A program made the position numbers and the translations under genes. This document shows positions 23,051 to 33,277 of a DNA stretch of 48,794 bases, piece by piece (position 1 is the first letter of the stretch; the number at the start of each line of letters is the position of its first letter). A model generated the notes under the pieces. That model had not been told where the DNA came from. It did no database searches and saw only the letters and a list, made by a program, of their open reading frames with translations. This DNA is from Clostridia bacterium. GTDB lineage: Bacteria; Bacillota; Clostridia; Oscillospirales; CAG-272. Location: assembly GCA_017397175.1 (NCBI GenBank), contig JAFQKA010000028.1, positions 1 through 48,794 on the forward strand. The letters are read 5' to 3'.

Positions 23051-24679
23051 TTATTTAATAAGTTTTAATTTTCTGAATAATTTAAGGAGCTTTTCCCCTT
23101 TGGGCAGTATTCTGATGTCTTCCGTTTCAACCGCGCGGAAAACAAGCGCCAGCACCACGTAAAGCAACGCAGCAACGGCAATGCCCACAAGCGCAAAAAC
23201 ATTCGATATACCGAGCTTTTGGCGAAGCAGCATATATATACCGAATGCACTACCCACCGAAATGACCGCCGCCGCCATCGGACGGTACAAAAGCTTTATC
23301 ACACCGTCAAATTCCACGGCATATTTCTTGATAAAGCAGAAATTGAGTATCATTACCGTGGCAGTACAGAGAAGCGTGCTCAGCGGCGCACCGTAAATAT
23401 TGAAAGTCTCGCTTCCGATAAGAAGATAATTGAAAACGATATTCACGGTACAGCCCACCGCCATTGAGATGATCGGCTTTCTTTCCTGACCGTATGCCTG
23501 AAGGATCGCATTTGTAACAGTCATCATGGAAGCAAAAAGAACCGCGATTCCAAGGACGGAAAGAAGGGGCGCGGCAGTGTCAACAGCCCACGTCTGTCCC
23601 GCAAAGAGTAATTCGAGAATGGGTCTGCTGAACATGGAGATCCCCACAGCGCAAGGCATGGCAAAAAGAGCGCAGATACGAAGAGACGAGGAGAGTACCA
23701 TCTTTTCCTTTTCCCGGTTTCTTGCCTCGATTGCCGCCGTCAGCATAGGAACAAGTGACAGCGAAATGCCCGAAATGATCGCAGGCGGCAGGTTATAGAC
23801 CGGCACTGCCAGGGTGCTGTACGCGCCGTAAATTTTTGTCGACAGTTCTACCGAAAATCCGATATCCTGAAGCCGTGACGCGATGAGAGCGGTGTCTACG
23901 ATCCTTGTTACGCCCATAACAGACGAGCTGAGGGTTATGGGGATCGCAATTTTGACAAGACGCAAAAAGATCTTTTTCGCCGTGTCGGTATAAGGTGTCT
24001 GAAGCTCGTTTGTGCTCTTATGTCTTGCTTCAAAAACTATTTTTGCAAGCATGAGATAAAGCGCGGACAAAATTACACCTATTGTAAGTCCAAGCACACC
24101 GAATGCGGCAACAACAGGCAGATCGTAGCCTTTTTTCAATGCCCATGCGGCAAAAAGCAAGCCGATGGCCATTTTTGCCACAGCCTCTATTATCTGGGAA
24201 ATTCCCGTATGAGCCATTATCTGATGTCCCTGGAAATATCCGCGGACGGCGCTCGACAGGCAAACGAAAAACAGAGTTGGTGCAATAGCAATGATACACC
24301 AGACCGATTGATCCATTTCGATCATTGAGGCAAACTGCTTTGAAAGAAGCAGCATACAAAGCATGCCCGCCAGGCCGATCAAAAAGAACAGGGCAAGTGC
24401 CACGCGGTATATCTTTTTGATATTTTTTTGATTTCCGTGGACTCGGTTTTCAGACACAAGAATAGATATTGCAACAGGCAGACCGGCTGTCGAGATCATG
24501 TAAAACATTACATATATATTATAAGCCGCGTTGAAATAAGCCATGCCCTCCTCCGAAAGGAGACGAAGCATGGGTATTTTATACACAAGGCCTATGATCT
24601 TAACGATGGCCGTGGAAAAAGTCATTATTGCCACGCCGCTCATCAGCTGACGTCTGGCACTGCTTTCCTTATCCTGCAT
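23051..24679 (-). CDS. spoVB: SpoVB-like polysaccharide/lipid flippase (MOP superfamily)
   Basis: 542 residues in about 14 membrane helices, starting with GVAIMTFSTAIVKIIGLVYKIPMLRLL, characteristic of the stage V sporulation B/YabM branch of the MVF family. The family moves lipid-linked precursors across membranes; SpoVB is needed for spore cortex synthesis in Bacillus. It lies 12 nt upstream of mazG, as yabM precedes yabN in Bacillus. I cannot say whether it is the SpoVB or the YabM ortholog. Confidence 0.9.
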   Translation of the reverse strand: MQDKESSARRQLMSGVAIMTFSTAIVKIIGLVYKIPMLRLLSEEGMAYFNAAYNIYVMFYMISTAGLPVAISILVSENRVHGNQKNIKKIYRVALALFFLIGLAGMLCMLLLSKQFASMIEMDQSVWCIIAIAPTLFFVCLSSAVRGYFQGHQIMAHTGISQIIEAVAKMAIGLLFAAWALKKGYDLPVVAAFGVLGLTIGVILSALYLMLAKIVFEARHKSTNELQTPYTDTAKKIFLRLVKIAIPITLSSSVMGVTRIVDTALIASRLQDIGFSVELSTKIYGAYSTLAVPVYNLPPAIISGISLSLVPMLTAAIEARNREKEKMVLSSSLRICALFAMPCAVGISMFSRPILELLFAGQTWAVDTAAPLLSVLGIAVLFASMMTVTNAILQAYGQERKPIISMAVGCTVNIVFNYLLIGSETFNIYGAPLSTLLCTATVMILNFCFIKKYAVEFDGVIKLLYRPMAAAVISVGSAFGIYMLLRQKLGISNVFALVGIAVAALLYVVLALVFRAVETEDIRILPKGEKLLKLFRKLKLIK

Positions 24680-24698
24680 AGGTTATCCTTTCTGAAAA

Positions 24699-26198
24699 TC
24701 AATCGAGAGGAACATCCTCAAAAAATGCGCGTGATTGCTCTGCGATCTCGTCAAAATTATCTGACGCCAAATATTCGTATGGGTATTTATGGTTGAAAAG
24801 TCTCTTTATTCTGGTTCTCTTCCAGTTTTCGGTGTCATATTCCACAAGCTTGGTGACCGCACCTGCGCCTGCAGCAAAGATAGTATGTACCTCTTCCATC
24901 ATGTAGATGTTATAAAGTCCCTCTGTTCCCGGCTTCGCAAAGCCCACGTTTTCAAAATTTCCAACAGAGTTCTTCTGGCGGTACATATAGTAAGGCTTAT
25001 AGCCCGCCTGAACAGCCTTGAGCTGAGAGTAGTCAATGCACTTCCCTGTTTCACCTCCGCGAACGGAGAAGATCTCGGGTCCCTGTTTTTTCAGCTCCGC
25101 GGATTTTTTCACGCAGAAGGTATGAACGGTGACGTTTTCCGGCTCAAGCTCAAGAACACGACGGAAGGAATCCGAAAAGATCTTGAAGCGGTCCCCGGGA
25201 AGTCCTGCTATAAGGTCGGTATTGATACATTTTATGCCGCCCTGCCGCACAATATCATAAGCGCGGAAAAAATCCTCTCCGCTATGGCATCTGCCAACGC
25301 CGCACAGTATGGTATCACTCAAGGTCTGGGGATTCACACTCATGCGAGTGACGCCGTATTTGACGGCAACAGCCACCTTTTCTTCGTCTATTGTATCGGG
25401 TCTGCCGCCCTCAAGAGTAAATTCCTCAAGAGAGAAAACGTCAGTGTTTCGCGCCACGGCAGAAAGAACGGCTTCAAGCTGCTCTGCGGTTAGGATCGTT
25501 GGAGTGCCGCCGCCGATATATACGGTCTTTACGTGCATTTTAAGCTCGTTTATAAGAGCAAAGGTGCGTTCAATATCGCGGCAAAGTCGCTCTGTGTACT
25601 CGGGAATAAGGGACAGCAATCGCTTTGAAGTATAGGAAACGAACGAGCAATAAGCACATCTTGTAGGACAGAACGGAACAGAAATATAAACACTGCAATC
25701 TCTTTTTCTCGGCGCGCCGATGATCTCCTTTTCTGCCAGAGCCACGTCAATAGCAAGCTGAGCCTTTTTGGGCGTTGACATATAGTCGCCCGTGAGGATC
25801 TTTTTTACTCTCGTTTTACTGTTGCCCTCGGACATTAGCTCGGTTGCCACCTTTGACGGGCGAACTCCCGTAAGGATCCCCCAGGATGGACGGTAATCGA
25901 ACATTTCGCTTCCGATCTTATGCATTGCACCGCCGATGGCAAGCTTCATTGCCTTATCCTCGGAAACCGCGCTGTCAATATTCTTTGAGTGTGTTGCACT
26001 GCAGCTTTTATCGTCGTCAGTCAAGGTAAGCGTTGCCGTAACCGTATCCTCGGTCCGATCAACACGCGCTCTGAGAACGATCGACTGCTCGCTTTCTTCC
26101 CCCGACTGCGAAAAGGTCATGCCCGGGTAATATATCATGCAGAGCATCTGCACGTAATATCTGTTTATCGGGATGTTTCCCTCAAGAATCAATTTCAT
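24699..26198 (-). CDS. hemZ: Oxygen-independent coproporphyrinogen dehydrogenase-like radical SAM protein HemZ
   Basis: 499 residues. The radical SAM cluster motif is in SVPFCPTRCAYCSF (CxxxCxxC), followed by TVYIGGGTPTILTAEQL. An N-terminal extension of about 160 residues and the C-terminal domain (KNSVGNFENVGFAKPG) fit HemZ. It acts in anaerobic haem synthesis or is a HemW-like protein; sequence cannot fully separate the two. It lies 15 nt downstream of dtd. RNA ends are not shared with haem genes here. Confidence 0.9.
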   Translation of the reverse strand: MKLILEGNIPINRYYVQMLCMIYYPGMTFSQSGEESEQSIVLRARVDRTEDTVTATLTLTDDDKSCSATHSKNIDSAVSEDKAMKLAIGGAMHKIGSEMFDYRPSWGILTGVRPSKVATELMSEGNSKTRVKKILTGDYMSTPKKAQLAIDVALAEKEIIGAPRKRDCSVYISVPFCPTRCAYCSFVSYTSKRLLSLIPEYTERLCRDIERTFALINELKMHVKTVYIGGGTPTILTAEQLEAVLSAVARNTDVFSLEEFTLEGGRPDTIDEEKVAVAVKYGVTRMSVNPQTLSDTILCGVGRCHSGEDFFRAYDIVRQGGIKCINTDLIAGLPGDRFKIFSDSFRRVLELEPENVTVHTFCVKKSAELKKQGPEIFSVRGGETGKCIDYSQLKAVQAGYKPYYMYRQKNSVGNFENVGFAKPGTEGLYNIYMMEEVHTIFAAGAGAVTKLVEYDTENWKRTRIKRLFNHKYPYEYLASDNFDEIAEQSRAFFEDVPLD

Positions 26199-26213
26199 TT
26201 GAGCCTATCCCCT

Positions 26214-26672
26214 TCAATGCTTTTTCTTTAAAACTTCGCTATCCATAACGATAGTAACGGGACCGTCGTTTACGATAGTAACTTCCATATCCGCGCCGAA
26301 AATACCCGTTCCTACGTGAGAAAGCCCCTCTCGCATAAGAGAAACGAAATATTCGTACAGCTCGTTTGCTCTCTCGGGCTTTTCAGACCCCAGATAGTCG
26401 GGACGGTTTCCGTGGGCATAATTTGCAAGGAGCGTAAACTGGGACACGACAAGTGCCTCACCGCCGATATCCGTTACAGAAAGATTCATTTTTTCGTTTT
26501 CGTCCTCGAAGATCCGCAATTTAAGGATCTTTGCACTGAGAAGTCTTGCGTCCTCCTCCGTGTCGCCTGCGGCAACGCCCAGAAGGATCATAAGACCGTT
26601 TTTACACTGTCCTACTGTCTCGCCGTCAACTATGACCGAAGATCTTTTAACTCTTTGAAGTACCGCTTTCAT
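26214..26672 (-). CDS. dtd: D-aminoacyl-tRNA deacylase
   Basis: 152 residues, full length. The start MKAVLQRVKRSSV, the motif SQFTL (catalytic Gln region) and NDGPVT near the C-terminus identify DTD (relatives usually have NSGPVT; here Asp replaces Ser). It frees D-amino acids from tRNA. It starts 12 nt after relA, an association conserved in Firmicutes. Confidence 0.96.
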   Translation of the reverse strand: MKAVLQRVKRSSVIVDGETVGQCKNGLMILLGVAAGDTEEDARLLSAKILKLRIFEDENEKMNLSVTDIGGEALVVSQFTLLANYAHGNRPDYLGSEKPERANELYEYFVSLMREGLSHVGTGIFGADMEVTIVNDGPVTIVMDSEVLKKKH

Positions 26673-26684
26673 ATAAACCTCGTT

Positions 26685-28910
26685 TTATGAAAATCCGCGC
26701 GTAACGTCCTCTATATCGTGAAGTCCCCTCAGTCTTGAAACGATAGACTTGAAATGATCGATATTTTTACAGCTGATTTTCATGTTAATAATTATTTTGT
26801 CGTCACCCTTCTGCTGGGTGTTGATAGACAGCACCGAAACCTTCATATCTGCCAGGGTCATGGTAATGTCCGCCATAAGTGTGAGAGAATTGTACGCAAA
26901 GATCTGCAACAGAGCCTCGTAAACGTCGGAGCTGATGGCATAATCAGCCTCCCACTCGGCTCTTACCCAGCGTCCGTCGTTTTCGGGATTTGCCATTCCC
27001 GTTTCCACGTTGGGACAGTCCTGCTTATGAATGGAAATTCCAAAGCCCTTTGTGACAAATCCGATAACAGAATCACCGGGCAGAGGGTTACAGCACTTGG
27101 CAAACTTTATCTGACAGCCGACCTCACCGTCAACGATGATACCGCTGTTGGATTTAAGATGCTTATGAGGCTTTACAACGGGGATCTGCGCAGGTGCGGC
27201 CTCAGGCTCTTCGACCTTTACGATACGCGCGAACTCGTCGTGGAGCTTCAGGGCGATCTTTGATACGGACAGACCGCCGTATCCGATGGTATTATAAAGG
27301 TCTTCCGCCGACTGAACACCAATGCGCTTTGCAACGTTCATAACGATCTCGGCACGCTGGGCATCGGTATACGCACGGGAATATTTCTTCAGTTCGGCAT
27401 CGATTATGCCCTTGCCCACCGTAATATTCTCGTCTCGCTTTTCCTTTTTGAACCACTGACGGATCTTACTCTTCGCCTCGCCCGTGCGGACGATCTTCAG
27501 CCAATCGCGGCTTGGGCCCTTTGACGAATTTGAGGTAATGATCTCAACAATGTCGCCGTTCTGGGGGACCTTATCTATTGACACGATCATTCCGTTGATC
27601 TTTGCGCCCACCATCTTGTTTCCGACAGCCGAATGGATAGAATAAGCAAAATCAATAACGTTTGATCCAACAGGCAAGGATACAACGTCGCCCTTGGGGG
27701 TAAAGACAAGTATCTCCTCCTGAATGATTCCCGTTTTGAAGGTATCCAGGAAGTCCTCGGGGTCACGGGTTCCCGCCTCGTCTTCAATGAAGCTGGCGAT
27801 CTTTTCAAGCCGTTTGTCCACCTGCTCGCCTGTCTTATCGCCCGTTTTGTATTTCCAGTGGGCGGCAACACCGTATTCCGCTATCTGGTGCATTTCGGCA
27901 GAGCGGATCTGTACCTCAAAGGGGATTCCGTCCTCACCGATGACCGTTGTATGGATCGACTGGTAGTTATTCTGCTTGGGGGTAGAAATATAGTCCTTGA
28001 AACGACCGGGCACAAGCTTATACATCTCGTGAATAAAGCCCAATGCCGAGTAGCAGTCTGCCGGCTCGTCGCAAATGATCCTCAAAGCGAAAAAGTCGTA
28101 TATCTCATCGAAGGACTTGCCCTTGTTATACATCTTTTTATAGATGCTGTAAACAGACTTTATGCGGCTTTCAAGATGGAATTTGATCCCCGCGCGCTCA
28201 AGCTCCTCCTGTACATGGGAACGGACCTTTTCAATAAGATCCATGCACTCGCCGTATTTTTTCGATATATAGTCCTGTATCTCGTTATAGCCGTAAGGGT
28301 CAAGATGGTAAAGAGAAAGATTTTCAAGCTCCTGCTTTAATTTCTGGATACCGAGCAAGTGAGCCAAGGGCGCATAGATGTGCATGGTTTCAAGAGCCTT
28401 TGCGCGGCGTCTGTCCTCTTTCTTTGCACTGAGGGTACGCATATTATGCAGTCTGTCGCAAAGCTTGATGACGATGACCCGCACGTCGTGAACGGTGGCA
28501 AGGAGCATCTTTCTCAGATCCTCCATATGAGCCTCCTCCTCGTCGGCGAACTCAATATTCATGATCTTGGTCAATCCGTCCACAAGCATGGCAACATCAG
28601 ACCCGAACATCTTTGATTCTTCCTCAAGGCTTATCTTATCCGCGCAGTCCTCCACCGTATCGTGAAGCAATGCGGCACAAATAGAGTCGGTATCAAGCCC
28701 CAGGGACGCAACTATCTCCGCCACCGCAATGGGGTGTGAGATATACGCCTCACCGCTTGCCCTTCTCTGTCCCTCGTGGAGACGGTCGGCCACCTCATAT
28801 GCCTTTTTTATTTTTTCTAGGTCATATTTTCTTCCCGAGCCGCGGATTATATCAAGCAGCCAATTTATGTCCTCATGTGGCGGGGTCGGGTTCATGTTAT
28901 CGCTATTCAT
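26685..28910 (-). CDS. relA: Bifunctional (p)ppGpp synthetase/hydrolase Rel
   Basis: 741 residues with all five expected parts: HD hydrolase (LLHDTVEDC, about 75-85), synthetase (FALRIICDEP and YQSIHTTV), TGS (IDFAYSIHSAVGNKMVGAKING), a helical/zinc-finger region (FAKCCNPLPGDSVIGFVTKG) and a C-terminal ACT domain (ADITMTLADMKVSVLSINTQ). Hydrolase and synthetase residues both look intact. It makes and degrades the stringent response alarmone. The start follows GGAGG with a 10-nt spacer. Confidence 0.97.
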   Translation of the reverse strand: MNSDNMNPTPPHEDINWLLDIIRGSGRKYDLEKIKKAYEVADRLHEGQRRASGEAYISHPIAVAEIVASLGLDTDSICAALLHDTVEDCADKISLEEESKMFGSDVAMLVDGLTKIMNIEFADEEEAHMEDLRKMLLATVHDVRVIVIKLCDRLHNMRTLSAKKEDRRRAKALETMHIYAPLAHLLGIQKLKQELENLSLYHLDPYGYNEIQDYISKKYGECMDLIEKVRSHVQEELERAGIKFHLESRIKSVYSIYKKMYNKGKSFDEIYDFFALRIICDEPADCYSALGFIHEMYKLVPGRFKDYISTPKQNNYQSIHTTVIGEDGIPFEVQIRSAEMHQIAEYGVAAHWKYKTGDKTGEQVDKRLEKIASFIEDEAGTRDPEDFLDTFKTGIIQEEILVFTPKGDVVSLPVGSNVIDFAYSIHSAVGNKMVGAKINGMIVSIDKVPQNGDIVEIITSNSSKGPSRDWLKIVRTGEAKSKIRQWFKKEKRDENITVGKGIIDAELKKYSRAYTDAQRAEIVMNVAKRIGVQSAEDLYNTIGYGGLSVSKIALKLHDEFARIVKVEEPEAAPAQIPVVKPHKHLKSNSGIIVDGEVGCQIKFAKCCNPLPGDSVIGFVTKGFGISIHKQDCPNVETGMANPENDGRWVRAEWEADYAISSDVYEALLQIFAYNSLTLMADITMTLADMKVSVLSINTQQKGDDKIIINMKISCKNIDHFKSIVSRLRGLHDIEDVTRGFS

Positions 28911-28963
28911 AAAAGTCGTACCTCCCTATTGGGAGCTCCTTTCTTTTACAGGGTAGTGCTTGC

Positions 28964-31177
28964 TCAGTTCTCCTCTCGACGGCACTGAGATCTGAGCTTT
29001 TTCAAAATGTAAGATTTGTCGAGATTCGCTTTGTTTGAGAAGTATATCTCGAATTTATAGACGCCGTCAGCCACTTCCTCGACGCCGCAGATGTTCAGCT
29101 CGCGGAAAACCGACAGAATGAACTTCAACTTAATGTAAGTGACAGCTCCCCTGCCCGTCGCGTCGCCGCGAAGCAAGGAAAGAAGTGTTTTTTCGCTCAG
29201 GGTATCGTGACCCATACGGTATTCGTGGCGAACGGTGGTATAGACCGTACCGAAATCCTCTCTTGTGGGAAGGACGTTTTCGGGGTCGTCATATTCTCCG
29301 CCGCCCTTGATGTATTCGTATCGGTAGACTTCATTTTTTCTTTGCTCCGTATAGCTTTCGGACAGTCTTGCGTCCTTGACTATCAGCTGAACGGTCTTAT
29401 TGTTCATGTAGTCGTTTATGTCCAAATTGAAAAGGAGGTCTACGTAATCTCCCTCGCAGAAGTCAAGCTTTGCGGGAGACGTGCCGAAATACATTGCGGT
29501 CACGAATCTGCCATCGCAGGAGACGGTCAATCTCGTATGCTTACCCGCGCCTATTGCCGCCATGCGCTCAACTCTCAGATTTCTGATGACGAATGCGGGA
29601 ACGGGGTTTGCCGAACCGAAGGGCTCAAGTCTTGCGATATCGTTTGCCACTTCCAGCGTTACCTCGCTCATTTCTATCTCCGTGTCCGCATCCATATTGA
29701 TATTCAGCATTTCCTCGGAGATATGAGCGCGGGCATATTCATTTATCTTCTTCTTGAAAGCTTCGATATTGTCTCGCTCGATGGTAAGTCCGGCCGCCAG
29801 CTCATGACCGCCGTATTTTACCAGATATTCACTGCAATAATTGAGCGCTTCCACAAGATTCATGCCCTTTATGCTTCGTCCCGAGCCCTTGCCGATGTCA
29901 TCTGCGGCGGGATAGCCTCGGGTCGCACCGTCAAAGGAAATGAAAATTGACGGCAGACCGTACTTTTCGGTCACTCTTGAAGCCACGATTCCGACGATTC
30001 CCTGCTGCCAATTATCGTCCGACAGGACGATGACGCGATCCTTTTCAAAATCGTGCTCCTGCTCAATGGTCTTATAAGCCTGCTCGGCTATGCGATTTTC
30101 CTCCACCTGGCGATGGCGGTTTATTTCGCAAAGCTCGTAAGCTATCTCGCGCGCCTTTTCGTCAGAATCGGTCAAAAACAGCTCAACTGCCTTTGATGCG
30201 TTGCTGATTCTGCCTGCCGCGTTTATTCTCGGAGCTATTCCGAATCCGATGAAAGAGGAATTTATCTTCTTTTTGGGCTTTTCTCTGCCGGGCACCGCAG
30301 GTTTCGCATTACCCGCAACCGATGCCTCAATGAGTGCCGAGAGACCTTTGCGCTCGGTGCAGTTTATCCTTTCAAGACCGTACATTACGATAACACGGTT
30401 TTCATCGACGATAGGCATAACGTCCGCAATGGTTCCGATAGCCGTAAGGTCAGCATACTCCCGGAAAACACGGCGGATCCCGTTGAATTTATCCTCGCCC
30501 GCTCTCTCGCTTTCCCTTATCTCGTAAGCGCAAAGGAGCTTGAAAACAACTCCCACTCCTGCCAGCTCCTTGAAGGGATACTTACAGTCAAGTCGGTGAG
30601 GGTTGACCACCGCAACGGCAGAGGGCAGCACCGAGCGGCACTCGTGATGGTCGGTAATGATCATATCTATGCCGTTTCGAGCCGCCAGCGCAGCCTCCTC
30701 ATAGGCGGTAATTCCCGTATCAACGGTGATTATCAGATTAACTCCCTGCTCTGCGAACCTTTCGACCGCCGCGCAGGAAAGACCGTATCCCTCACCGTCC
30801 CTGGTCGGAATATAGTAGTCCACGTCCGCGCCTTTTCCGCGCAGGAAAAGGTAAAGACAGCTTACCGAGGTAACGCCGTCCACGTCGTAGTCGCCGTAGA
30901 TAACTATTTTTTCATTTTTCTCCACTGCTTCGCGTATCCGCTCCACGGCCTTATCCATATCTATGATCCCAAAGGGGTCACGGAGGATACTTGTCTCATT
31001 GTTGAGAAGGCTCTTTACCTCCTCGGGAGTTCGGTACCCTCTGTTATAGAGGAGCTTTGCCGTAACCGGCTTTATGTCGCATTTCAGCGACAGATTTTCG
31101 ACGACAGCATCCGCGTCGTCTGTATGTGAGTAGATTATATTCCATATCTTCTCACGGTTCTCTTTGATCTTATTCAT
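28964..31177 (-). CDS. recJ: Single-stranded-DNA-specific exonuclease RecJ
   Basis: 737 residues from the ATG at 31175-31177 after GGTGGGG; the longer frame would overlap the upstream gene by 4 nt, but its ATG lacks a better site. DHH motifs are intact: IYGDYDVDGVTS, TVDTGI and IITDHHE. The DHHA1 domain has GSGRS and GGHELAAGLTI. The C-terminal OB fold follows. It degrades ssDNA 5' to 3' in recombination and repair. Confidence 0.95.
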   Translation of the reverse strand: MNKIKENREKIWNIIYSHTDDADAVVENLSLKCDIKPVTAKLLYNRGYRTPEEVKSLLNNETSILRDPFGIIDMDKAVERIREAVEKNEKIVIYGDYDVDGVTSVSCLYLFLRGKGADVDYYIPTRDGEGYGLSCAAVERFAEQGVNLIITVDTGITAYEEAALAARNGIDMIITDHHECRSVLPSAVAVVNPHRLDCKYPFKELAGVGVVFKLLCAYEIRESERAGEDKFNGIRRVFREYADLTAIGTIADVMPIVDENRVIVMYGLERINCTERKGLSALIEASVAGNAKPAVPGREKPKKKINSSFIGFGIAPRINAAGRISNASKAVELFLTDSDEKAREIAYELCEINRHRQVEENRIAEQAYKTIEQEHDFEKDRVIVLSDDNWQQGIVGIVASRVTEKYGLPSIFISFDGATRGYPAADDIGKGSGRSIKGMNLVEALNYCSEYLVKYGGHELAAGLTIERDNIEAFKKKINEYARAHISEEMLNINMDADTEIEMSEVTLEVANDIARLEPFGSANPVPAFVIRNLRVERMAAIGAGKHTRLTVSCDGRFVTAMYFGTSPAKLDFCEGDYVDLLFNLDINDYMNNKTVQLIVKDARLSESYTEQRKNEVYRYEYIKGGGEYDDPENVLPTREDFGTVYTTVRHEYRMGHDTLSEKTLLSLLRGDATGRGAVTYIKLKFILSVFRELNICGVEEVADGVYKFEIYFSNKANLDKSYILKKLRSQCRREEN

Positions 31178-31224
31178 TTTTTCCCCACCTGCAACCTGAC
31201 CGTCATCTGCACGGACAAGTGCAA

Positions 31225-31653
31225 TCATTCTTCACTTAAAATTCTGATTATCTTTACGTCCGTTCCTCTTTTTCCCACCCATCTCGAATAGCACCAAACA
31301 ACGCAAAACGACAGCACAACCGCTACTGCCGCTGCCGTGCAGCGCCATATTTCCGATTCGGTAAAGCAGGAGGTTATCCAATATCCCGCAAGCATCATAA
31401 CAAGCGGAAAAAGGAAGACCACCGCGCAAAAAAAGAGAACTTTTTTGCTTTCACTTTCAATTTCCACCACGTCGCCGACACAGGCGCCAACGCGGTTTTC
31501 TGCCTTGGCTGAAATTTCGCGGCCTTCACCCATAAGAGAACAGACCGAGCAGCCCTCGCTGCTCTTGTGACAGCCCTCACAGGCAGAGGTGCGCTTTGAA
31601 ACTACCGTGGCAATGTCTCCGTCTACTGAGACGACCTTTGCTTTTGTTACCAT
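31225..31653 (-). CDS. rseC: RseC/MucC-like SoxR-reducing system protein
   Basis: 142 residues. The N-terminal domain carries a Cys-rich motif (ACEGCHKSSEGCSVCSL), then VGDVVEIE, and two membrane helices (VLFFCAVVFLFPLVMMLAGYW and AAVAVVLSFCVVWCY). This is the RseC architecture. In clostridia such proteins often sit with Rnf complexes; here it is next to recJ. The role is unproven. The Cys motif may bind Fe-S or zinc. Confidence 0.88.
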   Translation of the reverse strand: MVTKAKVVSVDGDIATVVSKRTSACEGCHKSSEGCSVCSLMGEGREISAKAENRVGACVGDVVEIESESKKVLFFCAVVFLFPLVMMLAGYWITSCFTESEIWRCTAAAVAVVLSFCVVWCYSRWVGKRGTDVKIIRILSEE

Positions 31654-31680
31654 TCCTTCTCCTGTAAAATCAAAAGCCGA

Positions 31681-33276
31681 TCAGCCCTCGTATGGGGCAA
31701 ATCTTCTCATTATTGCAAGGGCACAGCGAATGCCGTCAAGCGCGGCACTGGTAATGCCTCCCGCATATCCCGCGCCCTCACCGCAGGGGTAGATCTTATC
31801 GTGCCCAACGGCACACAGATCGTCACCGCGCAAAATTCGCACCGGTGCGGACGTTCTCGTCTCAACACCCGTCAAAATCGCATCAGGCGAGGCAAATCCG
31901 CTGATCTTTTTATCGAAAATATTCAATCCTCGACGAAGTTCACTCGTTATATATTGCGGCAAAAGCGTATCCAGTCTTGCCACGCGGCACTTTCCGCTCT
32001 CCATATAGGTCGGGATTATCCTTGAAGGCTCCTTTTCGGCTTTTCCTGCAAAAAAGTCGCCCACTGTCTGCATGGGTGCACTGTAATCCGAGCCGCCTGC
32101 CAAAAATGCCGCACGTTCAAGATTTCTCTGATATTCGATGGCACCCGCAGGTGTGTTTCCGTAATCCGAGGTGAAGACCGAAACGGCAACGGCGGAATTT
32201 GCGTTTTTTCCGTCACGGGCATATGAGCTCATACCGTTTACAACAACGCCGCCTTCTTCGCTCGCCGCGCCCACAACTTCACCGCCGGGGCACATACAGA
32301 AGGTATAGACCCCTCTCTGTCCTTTGGTGTCGGAAAGCGTATATTCCCCCTTACCCAGCTTGGGATTTCCCGCGTTCTTGCCAAAAAGTCCGCGGTCGAT
32401 ATCCGATTGAAGATGTTCTATACGAAGTCCCACCGAAAACTGTTTTGGCTCTACGGTGAAATTTTTCGCCATAAGCATTTTGTAGGTATCTCTTGCACTA
32501 TGACCGATAGCCAGGACAAGAGCACCGAAGTCGATATCACCGGCACTTGTGTGCGCCTTGCCGCCATCGACAGAATCAAGTCGGGTCTCATATCTGATCT
32601 CGCCGCCAAGCGCTGTGATCCTCGCCGCGAAATTCTTTACCACGTCCCGCAGAATATCCGTTCCGACGTGAGGCTTTGCGCGGTACAAAATCTCTTTTGG
32701 CGCGCCCATTTCATGTAGCTTTTCAAGAACGAAAGAGCAGATCGGGTCATTTACCCGTGTAGTCAGCTTTCCGTCGGAAAAGGTCCCCGCGCCTCCTGCG
32801 CCGAACTGTATATTTGAATTCGAGTCGAGAATCCCGTGGCTGTAAAAGCTCTTCACCGCCGCTGTTCTTCTGTCCACGTCCCCGCCTCGCTCAAGGACTA
32901 TCGGCGCATAGCCGTTTTCAGCCAAAAGCAAAGCGCAGAACATTCCCGCAGGGCCAAGTCCTACGATCACGGGGCGCGCACTAAGTTTCTCACTTCCCCG
33001 CTCGGCCGTGACGCTCGCCTCGGGCAGGATTGCTCCGTCCATTTTTTTCAGGGATTCCGAGGACAGATCAAAATCGGTTTCGCTTTCGCACAGCACCGAG
33101 CAAACGAACAATATCGCATCGTTTTTTCTTGCGTCGATCGATCTTTTATAAAGACGGAATGCGAAGCCGGAGGTATCAAGCCCCGACTTCGCAATACGCC
33201 TTTGAGCCGCCTCGAATATTTCGGCATCGTCGGCTTCAAAGGGAATTTTTATGTTGTTTAAGAGGATCTTCGTCAT
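31681..33276 (-). CDS. FAD-dependent oxidoreductase (COG2509-like)
   Basis: 531 residues. An N-terminal domain of about 90 residues is followed by a dinucleotide fold (VIVGLGPAGMFCALLLAENG), then GAGGAGTFSDGKLTTR, and a C-terminal FAD contact (YPCGEGAGYAGGITSAALDGI). This is a widespread family of uncharacterised dehydrogenases with NAD(P)/FAD-binding folds. It starts 2 nt before cdaR's stop, and the run suggests co-expression with dacA and cdaR. Substrate unknown. Confidence 0.93.
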   Translation of the reverse strand: MTKILLNNIKIPFEADDAEIFEAAQRRIAKSGLDTSGFAFRLYKRSIDARKNDAILFVCSVLCESETDFDLSSESLKKMDGAILPEASVTAERGSEKLSARPVIVGLGPAGMFCALLLAENGYAPIVLERGGDVDRRTAAVKSFYSHGILDSNSNIQFGAGGAGTFSDGKLTTRVNDPICSFVLEKLHEMGAPKEILYRAKPHVGTDILRDVVKNFAARITALGGEIRYETRLDSVDGGKAHTSAGDIDFGALVLAIGHSARDTYKMLMAKNFTVEPKQFSVGLRIEHLQSDIDRGLFGKNAGNPKLGKGEYTLSDTKGQRGVYTFCMCPGGEVVGAASEEGGVVVNGMSSYARDGKNANSAVAVSVFTSDYGNTPAGAIEYQRNLERAAFLAGGSDYSAPMQTVGDFFAGKAEKEPSRIIPTYMESGKCRVARLDTLLPQYITSELRRGLNIFDKKISGFASPDAILTGVETRTSAPVRILRGDDLCAVGHDKIYPCGEGAGYAGGITSAALDGIRCALAIMRRFAPYEG

Positions 33277-33277
33277 T

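Noticed and set aside
29207..29950. 247-codon plus-strand frame within recJ
   Set aside because: Shadow of recJ, whose DHH and DHHA1 motifs are intact on the other strand.
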